Of a stretch of DNA of 64,000 nucleotides, positions 1 through 11,107 are shown in pieces. Both the position numbers and the translations under genes were made by a program. The stretch spans positions 1 to 64,000 of the forward strand of contig CAJNOL010000741.1 in NCBI GenBank assembly GCA_905250125.1. Reading direction: 5' to 3'. How positions within the stretch are numbered: position 1 is the stretch's first letter; each line of letters starts with the position of its first letter. The notes beneath the pieces are model-generated. The model saw only the letters and a program-made list of their open reading frames with translations, made no database searches and had not been told where the DNA came from. This stretch comes from Rotaria sordida. Taxonomy: Eukaryota; Rotifera; Eurotatoria; Philodinida; Philodinidae.

Positions 1-1560
1 ATATTTCAACATATAAAAAAGTAAGAGAAGAAAAATCTTGTTTTTTTGTTCTTTCTTTTTTGAATAAATAATATTTTTTATGATGAATTGTCATTAACGT
101 TATTAAGTTACAATCTCATATTGAGTAATTGTATATATTAATTAAAAGGCTCGTATTCGATACCTGTAAATAACCAGTCCGAGTATTAGAATCATTTCCG
201 TTTTTTTGTCTTCATCTTTGACAAAGTATATTAACTCCTCATATACAAGACACTGTAGCGGAAATTTATTAACGGTTATTATTTCTTTTATTTATTAATA
301 ATTATAATCATTAAATACAATAAGAGAAGGTTTTGTTTTTACTATTTATTTTGTTTATAAAAACAATTTTAATTGAAAATATTTTCATTCTATTCAATCA
401 ATTATTATTTCCATCTGATCTATCGAAAGTTATTCGATAAATACTTCAAATACATCAAAAGTTACCAAAGAATAATTCGTTTTAAGTTAATCTAAAATAA
501 AAAAATCAAATGAATTCTTATAATATTTTCTATTGATATTATTATATTATGAATTCTATTAAAAAATTCAAGTGTCTAAATAAATGCAGTGACTGACAAA
601 AATAACATTTTTACGATGAAATGAACATTCATTTTATATATTTCAATTTCATTAATTACAATGACTATTTTCATCAAAATAATTCAGTGAATTTGATTAA
701 GCATGAAATTCATTGCATTTACTTGATTAAAATAGTCTTTTTCATCAATTAAATTGCAATACATTCAAATTAATGTTCATTTATTCATCCAAAATACAAT
801 TTTTTTTCTGTTTCTAAGGTAAAAGTTATGAAATTTGTTTGATTTTTGAATTTTCAGGAAATACTAAAGATATATGATTAATAGTCAATTACAGGTTAAG
901 TCGTCAGTTATATGAGTCGAGATTTAAAATTGACAAATAAAAAACTTTCGACCTTTGATAATATATGAAGTTTACGTATCTTTTTTTTTTGTAAAGATGC
1001 GATACTGTTATAGTTCTTGTTGAATAAGAATGGACTTTGAATTACGCATTTTTGTTTGCTCTCGAGGACATTTTTTTCTTTTCACGTGTTATTTATCATT
1101 TTTCGCGGAACATCAAAAGAATATTTGTTCTTGTTGTTGACGAGCTTCTTTCAGATGTGTCGCTGATACTCGCTAATCTTTTTTTTTAGACGTTGATAAT
1201 CAAGATTGTTGTTAATGGGCTGCTCCTTTATCGAGGTCACATTCACTAAGAGAACGGAAAAAAAAATAAATTCAGGTAATTTCAGTTAGGAGTACAGACG
1301 CAGAATAAAGATAAAAAAGATTTTTATTATTGTATGTAACATGTTATTCATGACAGTACGAAGACTGCAAACAAGAACGAATCATTTTTAACTTTTTTCT
1401 CAAATTCAAGTCAATTCAAAATACAAAGAAAAAAAGAATTGTTTTTCAAAGATTAATCAATTTTTTTTCTATTATGATTTAAAAAATCATATTGATTAAG
1501 TTAATTTCTATTGATATGGATTTATTCTAGATCTGTTTAGTTTTATTGAAAACAGAAAAC
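1..1560. other. AT-rich intergenic DNA upstream of the ADP-ribosylglycohydrolase gene
   Basis: I see no gene in this stretch. It is AT-rich with many homopolymer T and A runs. It presumably contains the promoter and 5' untranslated region of the gene that starts at 1561. A pyrimidine-AG sequence (tattctag, ending near 1530) just before the first ATG could be the 3' splice site of a leader intron. Confidence 0.5.
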
Positions 1561-4500
1561 ATGAGCATGAGTACAGATCCCAATATTGCTGCAACCGAAC
1601 ATAGAAATTGCAGCGATACTTCAAGCAATCGTGTCGAGTCATCTTTACAACAAGGAGAATGCAACGATAATGTCACAAATACTCCTACGACACCACCTAC
1701 AAATTCACAGTTGCCAACAACTACTGGTGAAACTGTAGATGACAGTAAACCTTGTACAAGTGCTGATGCGAATATGGGAGATATGGATGAACACATGAGA
1801 ACAACATCGAAAATGATGTCCGATAATGATAAGGAAGCAAAGATCGACGCAAACTCTAGTGATGACATTATGGTTTCGAATAAAGATAGTCTTCAGTCAG
1901 ATGCTAATGTTCCTTTTATAAAAACTCAATTGAATGATGATCAACAAACGATTGTAACCATCAATAATAAGAACACCGATCAATCACTTAAGGAAGAACA
2001 TGTTGAAATTACCAGCCAGAATAATAAAAATGATTCGAACGACGCTGATCCTATGGCGACTACAGCAGTCCTTTCTGGTAATTATCAATGTGTTTCCATT
2101 TTTTTAAACGTTGTTTGTTATTGACAATTAACATGTATGATTCGGATTCTTTAAATACTTTTTCGTTATTTTAGTCAACAATCAAAACTCAAATGTTTCT
2201 TGTCTTGATAGTCCAACAGTTCAAAATGATATTCGAAATGATTCAGCTAACCGTTTATTGAATCCTTCAATATCTGATGCTGACATGATAGACGCTTCAA
2301 CAAATAGTACTACTCAACTAACTGACGATCAGTCGAAAACTTCAGTTGACTATTCGTCGAAGTCTTCGACATCTGATGTTGACATGACAGACGTTTCAAT
2401 GACTGATCATGCTAAAGTAACCGCTGATCAACCGAAAAATTGTCCGATATCACCTATTACATCAAGTAATTCGGGTCATCCAGCATGTCAGTTTCGTACA
2501 GGTCAGTGACCAGAATTTTTTTTTATTTTGAATGGGCACTTTTTTTTATTAAAAATGTCGTTTCCTTTTCATCCTTTTTGAATATCGAAAAAAGAGGATA
2601 GTGCTTTATTTTTTTTTCTAATTAACCAAATACTGCAGAAGAAGTAGAGTGAATAATTTAGTTATTTAATAAATGGCAAAACGAATATATAATTATTTAA
2701 GTATTAAATTGATATTTGCAGATAAAAATTGGCTTAATCTTCAATTTCATGACAAAGGACAATTATCAATAAAGAAGCCTGACGAAATTGAAGATGAAAT
2801 GAATGAACCAACTGATAAAATTGACAGCGAAATTTTGAATCGTATTCAAGGCTCAATCATAGGAATGGCTTTAGGTGATGCTCTAGGTGCTCATGTCGAA
2901 TTTCGACCACATCAATTTTTGGTTGAGAGACCAGTTACTGATCTTGAATCTGGAGGAACTTGGGGTCTTAAAAAGGGACAGGTATGGCGTCTTTTCGATT
3001 TTAATTTATAATTTAAAAAGTTTAAATTATTGTTGAGAACGCTTTTTTTTAGCAAGATAAAATCTTTTGAAAGCTTAAGTTTTTTTTGGCTAAGACTATA
3101 CTGTAAATAATAATTGATAAAATAATAGTTTTCGGAAAATAATTTTAATCAAATATTATTTTTCGATATTTAATTAATGTTTAACATTTGTTAACGTTAG
3201 GTACAGAAAAAAGTTCTGAGAATTTTTGTAATCGATGTATTTTTGCAGCCATTTAAGTAATTGCAACAAATACATAGTCATTTTAAAGAGCATTTTAAAG
3301 TGTATTTATTGTGTACGTAAAAATAAAGGTTCTAGCTCAAGAAATAAGAGACTCAATAAAGGAAGTTTGTTATATGCGTTTTTGGTTCTCCAAAAACGCA
3401 TGTTGAGACAGATTAAGCGACCGCATTTTGCATCACTTAATACGTTGTATTAAAAAGCAAAATATGTCACAAGATATAACGTGAAAAGCTCTACAATCGA
3501 CAAAGTAAAGCTCGTTTTAATTGTGTACTTTTTGTTTTCAAAAAAAAGCAAAATTCTGTGCGACTTATTTTCGATACTGTGAAAAGATCATTTTTTTTCT
3601 ACACGAATAATTCATTTCATCTTTTCATCACCTAATACATTTTATTAACAAAAATAAAGTATACCACAAGATATATTGTGAAAAGCTCTAAAATTTACAA
3701 AGAACAATTTATTTATTAAAATTGCTCAAGTAGTTGCAAAAATATATTGATAGAAAAATTGTCGCGAACTTTTTTTTCCATATATTATTTCGAATAAACT
3801 ACAGATGATCTTCGAAGTATTTTGTTATTGACTAGACTATAATGATCAATGAACTCATTTAAAATAGTCTTAATAAGTCAATAATGAACTTGTGAATTAG
3901 TTATTCTGAAAGATCTCTCTTATCTTAATACATCTCTTACATATTCTATAGATCTCCATTGAACTTTAAAGAAACAATATTGAGTTTTCAATAATAGAAA
4001 TATATTATTATTTTGAAAAAATAAATGATATAGATTTAATAATTCACCTAGCTACATATTCTGTTCTTTATTTAACTTGAATTAGCAATTTGAAAAAGAA
4101 TTTGATTTTTTTAAATAAGGATAAATAAGACAATTGAAATATTTTCTTCGGTGTGTGATGCCATTTTTGTTAGCGAGAATATTCATAAAGTCGAAAACAA
4201 TTTTAAGCAATCTAACTCATTGAAATTTCTTTTTATAATCACAAAAAAGATAAATATTGAGTCACTTTTCAAACTGATTTCTATAAATCATGGTTTAAGA
4301 GAATTTATCTTTTCCGACTTAAATATTTTAGTTTTTTGTTCTTTTACTTTTCGTTATGGTTAATATACACACTTAAATAGTCTTTATCCATAAATTTTTC
4401 TACGTATACAAAAAAATTCAAAAGAATAAAAAAAACTAAATAAATACACAAGAAAAATCTTAACATCGAATTCTACTGAAATTGAGTCATTCGAACAAAA

Positions 4501-6599
4501 AATTAAAATATTCTCCTAAATGGTATTTCTTAGTCAACTGAAATTTTTTATAGATTTATTAGTCAAACTAACGTGTTTATTTTCTAAAAAATTTTGTTTC
4601 CTCATAGGTAAATAATTTAACAAAAATCGTGTACCAACAACGAAAACAAAAACATATTTCAATCGTTTTTTTATAGTACCTTAAGTATCTCGGTTTCATT
4701 GAACTTCAGGAAGAATATATTCCATAGAAAAACTATGTGTACATCTCAAGTTGATCCTCAAACAATAAGTTAGGGATTTTTTTCAAGGAAAAAGACTTGA
4801 GAACGTTTTTAGTTCATTTTTTTCACAATCTTTTGCAATTTCAAGGATAAACATTTGCAGATTTTCAATCGATAAGAACATTTACTCTAATCTCAAGATT
4901 TGTATATGCAGAAAGTTTTACAATATTTTGTCAAGATTTTCTTCAAAAGCTAAGAAAAAATCGATAACAAAGTTATGATTTGAAGATTTTTATATTTGAT
5001 CTGATTTTGCCTTTCAATATATAGATGTTACTATTCAAAGTTATAAATTTCTTTCACTTTTTAAATAGATCATATCGAACAATTAAACATAAAATGTTTA
5101 ATTATAATAATGCTTACTTCCAAAATGCACATTATTTATTGAATTCTTAGCGAAACTATCATTGAGTCTTTTTGAAAAAAAAAAGAATAAATATTATATT
5201 TTATTCGACATGAATAGTGACAACGACAAGTTGTTTATTGTTCTATAGAATATTGTTTTTCATTGAATAGTTTATTTTTATTTAACTTTTTCTTGAGATA
5301 AGATGAGAAATCAAATAAGTAAATATCTTATTTAATATAGAAGATTAATATAAAAGAAAACTTATAGACAAAGAGTATGATTTCAAATTTCAATATTATA
5401 TTATCATACTAAAAAAACAAATTTTTCTTTGAAATATGATTGTATTGTTGGCTGTTACATACTAAGGGAATCAACAGAAAAAAAAAATATTTCCACTGAA
5501 AAAATTTCGTTTATGTTTACGTAGAGAATTATTGTCAATAGATAATTTTAAAAAATGTATTATTGAATCTATATTAAAAACGAAAAGGTTCTTTCATATT
5601 GATACTGCTCAAATTAATTGATAAACAATTATATTTTAATATGTCGATAGATATGACTTTATTTTAAATGACAAAAAACATTTGTTTTAGTTTACCGATG
5701 ATACTTCAATGGCTCTTTGCTTAGCTAATTCATTGATAGCTCGTCGTGATTTTATTCCTTATGATCAGTTAGTTCGCTACAAATGGTGGTACAAATTCGG
5801 ATATATGTCATCAACTGGACAGTGTTTTGATATTGGCGCAGCCACTAGTCAATCTCTACGAGAATTTGGAAATCGTCAAAAGCTATTTGCCACGCAATCC
5901 AACATTCCAATTAAATATATGGATTGTCTTTCTAATCATGAACTACTCAATCAATTTAACGTTTATTGCAGTGAAGACCAAGTAGCGGGCAATGGAGCTC
6001 TTATGCGTCTCGCACCCGTACCACTCTTTTTCTATAGAATTCCTGATAGAGCTGTCGAATATTCTGGTTGTAGTGGACAAATCACTCATGGAGATAGGAA
6101 AGCATACGATGCTTGCCGTTACTATGGGGCATTAATTGTTGCTGCTCTCCGTGGTTATACAAAGGAACAATTACTCGATGATGATTTTTACGTAAAGCAC
6201 AAAAAATGGTTTAACGACAAGGAACTTCATCCTGATATAGAGTCTATTTCTAAAGGATCATACAAAAAAAATGGCTATCAGGCTGGTATTCGAGGCAAAG
6301 GTTATATAGTTAAAGCTCTAGAAGCTGCGTTATGGGCATTTTGGTCTGATAAGAATTCGTTTGAAAAAGGCGTTCTTGCTGCTGTCAATCTTGGCGATGA
6401 TACAGACACAACAGCTGCTATATATGGACAATTGGCTGGCGCTTATTATGGGTATCAAGAATTACCTGAACGTTGGCTGAAGCATGTCTATGCGAAAAAA
6501 TTCATGGAAAAACTAAGCAAATGGATTGCATATGAAGGAGAATGTTGGCAAAAGCGATATGAATCGTCCATTTCTCCATCGCTGACAAGTAATATTTAA
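1561..6599 (+). CDS. ADP-ribosylglycohydrolase (ARH/DraG-like), four exons
   Basis: Exons 1561-2077, 2175-2501, 2722-2981 and 5691-6599 join in phase into a 670-residue protein. Residues from about 322 carry the ARH fold. The first motif is IQGSIIGMALGDALGAHVEF, then FTDDTS at the exon 3/4 junction (about 369-374), then NLGDDTDTTAAIYGQLAGAYYG-like residues near 600. These are the paired Asp clusters that bind two metal ions in ADP-ribose hydrolases of this family, which remove ADP-ribose from proteins or related substrates. All key Asp residues appear present, so the enzyme is probably active; substrate specificity cannot be read. The first 280 or so residues are Asp/Ser/Thr/Asn-rich and look disordered, with repeated DxDMxD(A/V)S-type phrases. 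The ATG at 1561 is chosen because an in-frame codon further upstream at 1546 is TTG. Intron 3 is 2.7 kb, far longer than any other coding intron here. A decayed copy lies downstream. Confidence 0.88.
2982..5690 (+). other. 2.7 kb intron of the ADP-ribosylglycohydrolase gene
   Basis: The donor is cag|gtatgg at 2981/2982 and the acceptor is ttgttttag|tttacc at 5690/5691, phase 0. The intron interrupts the gene immediately before the catalytic FTDDTS motif. The other introns of this gene are 97 and 220 nt. No coding segment is recognisable inside. It holds a diverged direct repeat (3431-3505 and 3626-3702) and otherwise AT-rich sequence, so it looks like an intron expanded by insertions that are now too decayed to name. 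Confidence 0.8.
3431..3702 (+). repeat. Diverged direct repeat, two units of about 75 bp, inside the long intron
   Basis: Units at 3431-3505 and 3626-3702 share the order catcac-taata...cacaagatata...gtgaaaagctcta-aat...acaaag with scattered differences. Spacing is about 195 bp. Weaker similarity continues outside the units (ttaagtaattgcaacaaata near 3250 and tcaagtagttgcaaaaatat near 3725). It could be an old local duplication or two diverged pieces of one repeat family. Confidence 0.6.
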
Positions 6600-7189
6600 C
6601 ATTTTGCTTGAGAAAATTCAAACAATTTTTATTTTGTTTTATATCTAATTAATGAATAAATATTATTTGATTATCTTTCATGTTGTTTTATTTCAATATA
6701 TTCACATTTGACCGATCATATTGATAACACACGCTTTTTCTCAACGATTATTTACAGTTACTTGGATTTTTTAACAAACAAAAAAACTCATTTAGATTTA
6801 TTTTTAGATTAATTAAGCGTATCATATAGTCAGTTAATTTTGAAATGAATCATATATCTGTTGTTTCGACAATGATCTTCTCAAATGTCTACTTTTGCAT
6901 GATTGATTTCGCAGTTTTCTTAGTTAAATATCGGTGGCCATTCAATTGACGATCTTACTGAAATATTTTTTCTCATAATCTTTTTTTTTCTGTTAATATT
7001 AGCCAAGAATATTGATCTTGAAAGAAATCATAGTTGAAGAATAACTTATTTATTATAAATTGTCAAATTAATTTCTTTATTTCATTTAAAAACTAGATTA
7101 CTCTTTATACGCAAAAATCGACAATATTGAATTTTTATGTCTGTTTGTCTCTCTTAGTTTCTGTTTTCGTTGATATCTTATATTATAGA
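6600..7189. other. Spacer between the ADP-ribosylglycohydrolase gene and its decayed copy
   Basis: AT-rich, no gene seen. It includes the 3' untranslated region of the upstream gene (several aataaa-like hexamers, for example near 6655). Confidence 0.5.
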
Positions 7190-8221
7190 ATGGAGTTTCC
7201 TTCAGTTAATGAACGTGTACTTCCACATCAAATAGAATACGTCGAGCCATCCGTAGTTTCAAACAGTGCTAACACTCTGAACCAATTCATTGGTTTTCTT
7301 GTGAGACTTTCCGTAAGTGATGTACTATGAGCAGGTGTAGAATTTCATTCTCAGCAATATTTTATCTATAACTCAGTTCGAGATATAGAAGATAGAGGCA
7401 CTTGAAATCTCAAGATAGGCCAGTAGACAGATGATACTTCGATAACATTATGTTTTGATTCTTCATTAATCAACAAATGCAGTTAAGATCCATACGATCA
7501 AATGGTCCGTTATAAGTGATGGTTCAAACATGAATATTTGTCATCTACAAATGATTGCTTCGATACTTGCAATGCAACTCGTCAATCATTCACTACATTT
7601 TCGAGTCGTCAGAAAATTCTTAGTAAGTTTTTCTATTGTTCCAACGAATATGATGGTAATTATTTGTCAGGAGATCAGATTCGATTTATCTAAAATTTCC
7701 ATATCAATTTTAGAACATCGATTATAGCTGGAAACAGAGTTCTTATGTGTCTGACTTCACTTTCACTTTTCTTCTATAAATTTGCCGCAATTGCTGGTGA
7801 ATACTCCGATCGTAGTGCTCGTCTCAAGCATGAAAAAGAAAAGCGATCGATGTATGTCGTTATTACGTTACACTTATCGTAGCTGCTATTCATGGTAAAC
7901 TCAAATATGAACTTTTAAGAAACGATTTCTATGAAACTCATCTAAAATGATTTGGTTCAGCTAATCTTCACTAAGAAATACTTCGTGTGGCTCATGTTTA
8001 ATACAAACAATCAAATAGTTATGACGATGGAATTCAAGACAAGAGTTACACTGTTAACGCTTTCGATAGTGGATTTATGGATCTTCGGGTCTGATAACGA
8101 TTCGTTTGGTGAATATATTTTCAATACTGTTAATCTTCGAGATGATACCGATATAATACCTACTATTTATGGCCAATTGGCTGATGCCTTCTATGGATTT
8201 AAAAGTATTTCTAAAATGTAG
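7190..8221 (+). pseudogene. Decayed intronless copy of the neighbouring ADP-ribosylglycohydrolase gene
   Basis: Translated piecewise, this stretch follows the upstream enzyme in order. It has a VEF-like segment near 7340, DLE-x-GGTW-like residues near 7390, TDDTS at about 7430, YDQLVRYKWWxKxxYLSSTxxCFD near 7490-7570, and near the end DNDSFGEYIFNTVNLRDDTD followed by IYGQLADAFYG (8095-8205). Stops and frame changes are scattered through it and part of the middle is poorly aligned, so it cannot encode the enzyme. The upstream gene has a 2.7 kb intron between GQ and FTDDTS; here the corresponding sequence runs straight through with no gap in length. The copy is therefore either derived from a spliced transcript or older than the intron. 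I saw no poly(A) tail or target duplication, so the mechanism is open. Confidence 0.85.
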
Positions 8222-8282
8222 ATGTACAAACTGTATGCTCATGATTTACTCATCTGTATGAACAAATGACTTTATTTTGAAG

Positions 8283-9119
8283 GAAATCAATATAACAACA
8301 CAAAGGAAGAAAAGAAAATATTTTCAACAATAAAAAGTCTCTCTATAACTTTATCAAATCAGTATCAAGAGGTGATGACTTATCAATTATTGATCGATCG
8401 ATCTTTCAAACAGCAATCCATCTTGGACACACCAACCGAGAAGCAAACAGTTGATTACAAATCGATGAGATGCTCGTGAATTTATAGCATATGATCAATA
8501 TTTGAACTGAATTCAAACAGAAAAATCAGATAACATAGAAATTTCATCGAGTCAAAAAGGTTTCTACTATTTACCAGAAAAATCAATCATATATTAATGA
8601 ATGACATATTCATCACCAAACCAACGAAAAAATAAACAAATTATCAACGAGAAATCTACGAGTCATCAATATATGAGATACATTTGAGTCCATCACGGAC
8701 CCAACAATTAGACAACCAGCAACTATCAACTTGCCAAATCGATAATCATCAACTATTGTCTTATCAATTAAGTTCAAATCAGTCATAGAATCATCAATCA
8801 GTTCATAGAAAACCTTGTACATATGGCCTAAGTACCTATCAACCGTCAACATACAATTCAAATAACAGTTGCTCATAGAATATATAGACCAAACGATGAA
8901 CAATCTTCAATATATGAATTGTATGATAGGTCACTGGGGATCTATCTGAAGCAACATCCACTATATTCTGACAAGATCACCAGCTACTTTTACCATCGAA
9001 ACCATATTCAAATTCGATTGATCAACAATGAAGATTATTTAATTGATGAGGCAAAATATTGGTATGAAATTGAAACGAATGCAAATAACAGTTTGAGACC
9101 TATCGATATATCTAATTAG
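8283..9119 (+). pseudogene. Possible gene remnant downstream of the decayed ADP-ribosylglycohydrolase copy
   Basis: This stretch is less AT-rich than its surroundings and codon-like. Its last part (about 8885-9119) reads open in one frame as a Tyr/Asn/Ile-rich segment (YDRSLGIYLKQHPLYSDKIT, then YHRNHIQIRLINNED). Earlier parts read as Gln/His/Asn-rich fragments broken by stops. I do not recognise the product. It may be the tail of the decayed copy beyond the conserved domain or an unrelated dead gene. Confidence 0.35.
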
Positions 9120-10857
9120 GAGATCTTCGAGATAAATATCATTTTGAATACACATCGATTACGTCAGTCGCTCTTCGTGTAATCATTTTAGCTTTTATTT
9201 TATCATACATATTACATATTAGATAGTAAATATTACTCAAACTAAACACACAATTAGTGCTTTCAAGTAACTGACTACGTTTACATATTGAATGTTTTAA
9301 ATAGATATGCATAAAAATATTCTATAACTAACAATATAATACTAAATATATATATTTCATATAGAGCATCTGTCTTTTTTTTTTTGGTATAAATATATAT
9401 CAACTTGATATATAATATTATTTTAATATTATAAGTAAGAAAGACTATCACAAATTGATTTCTCGTCTTCTTTTTATTCAACAAAAAGAAATTCTCAAAA
9501 TTTACTTTTCTATTTCTGTGATGAATAAGTCTTTTGTAAAAAAAAAAATTCTTCTATTAAATGATTAAAACAAATATGAATAATAACACGTTTTATTTGC
9601 CGATGCAGTATAAAAAAAACAAGAAAAATATATTTCTTTAAATGAATTATTGGAAAGATAATCTCAAATATAGAAACTGTTATATATTAATCTTTAATTA
9701 AGAATTAATTCTAATAAAACAACTAAGACATGAATGAAAATGATCAACTAATCGTTGAATACGTAATTTAAGAATTGAAAATTTATTTAAGTACAAAAGA
9801 CGCAATTCTTCAAGTAACAAAACGAAACAAATTTATTTTAGAATTAAATTTAAGTTTTTCTTTCTTTCATATTTATATATTTTTTATATTATTTTTCTCC
9901 TCTCGATATAATTAAATATGTCAAGGTCAACGGGCATGGTCAATTATTAGATTATCATTAATCTTCCAATTTTTTAATAATTCATCAGAAAAAAAACCAA
10001 CAAGTTCGAGCTTTATTTATACGAGAAAACGAACAATTCTTACTATGATAATTGATCAATAATTAAAAATATTACTATAGAATTATTAATAAATGTCATA
10101 TATCAACGAACAAATCGAATCATTGTCATATATGATGAACTAGGACTTATCTTGAATTTATCATTATGAATAGAAGAAGAAAAGTTTGTCAATAATTTTT
10201 AAAAAGTCAAATGATATTCTCGTGTAAGTCCTAGAACAAGTTACTATGAATGATCATATTTACGTCTAATTATGAGAAATTCTATTCGAATATAATCGAA
10301 TTAATTCGATCTGACTAATTATATGAAAAATAACCATTGGATGTGATTATTTCAGTAATTGCTCTTTAATGAGAAAAACTAAAAAGACTAATTAATCGAA
10401 TTTTATTTATTTATTTAAAAAAATCTTTATCTTGTTTTAAGTCGATATTTTTTTTCTCTTAAAAATTTCATTATTATATTGAGTTTATCTTTGTTCTTTT
10501 TTATTATTTATAATTAACAAAAATCGTTGATCAAACAATTCTTCAATAAAGTTTATCAAAAAATATCATCAGTATTAGTCAATCATTTGACATTATATAT
10601 TATCTATAATGAAATCAATTGAGAATAAAAATAGACATTTTTTAATATTTTCTTCATACCTATATGCGTTATAGCAAAGCTTCATTTTTCTATTTTTTGT
10701 AAAATAAATACATCGGATATTTGTTGTTTTATTTAAAAAAAAAAAAGCAAACATTAATTTTTAAAGTAACATGTCAATTAATACTATTATAGCTTATTAA
10801 CTATCATCCTCAATACTATCTACACCGTTTCATTTTATGTATGATTTACTTAGTCTA
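9120..10857. other. AT-rich intergenic DNA without a recognisable gene
   Basis: Very AT-rich, with only short open frames of low complexity on either strand. Nothing else is supported. Confidence 0.5.
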
Positions 10858-11107
10858 AACCTTGTGGTCACCATTTAAGGGAAACTACGAATTAAGGAAA
10901 ATAATATGAAACAGAATGAAGACCACAATAAATCCATGATGGTGGATCAATAGGATTCAGTGTCTGTAAAGTATGAACGATCCATGCTTTATTACAAATA
11001 AATCTTATTGATCTCCAATCACTGAATTTATTGTGGCCTCCACTCCGTTTCACATTTCTCCTCCTATTTCGCTATTTCTCTTAACCGGTGTCTACAGAAC
11101 CTTCAAA
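10858..11107. repeat. Imperfect fold-back (palindromic) element of about 250 bp
   Basis: The left arm (about 10858-10975) is matched by the reverse complement of the right arm (about 10986-11107) nearly end to end. Shared blocks include ttaag-gaaa, a block around gaaac-ga-tg-ag, gaccacaataaat paired with attgtggcct, and gatcaataag-att. Arm identity is roughly 70-75 percent by eye, with a loop of only about 10 nt. This form (almost all arm, tiny loop, no coding capacity) fits a MITE or fold-back element. Flanking duplication was not evident. Confidence 0.7.

Noticed and set aside
1546-1560. Upstream TTG as start of the ADP-ribosylglycohydrolase
   Set aside because: TTG is not an expected start in an animal nuclear gene; the ATG at 1561 is in frame and close by.
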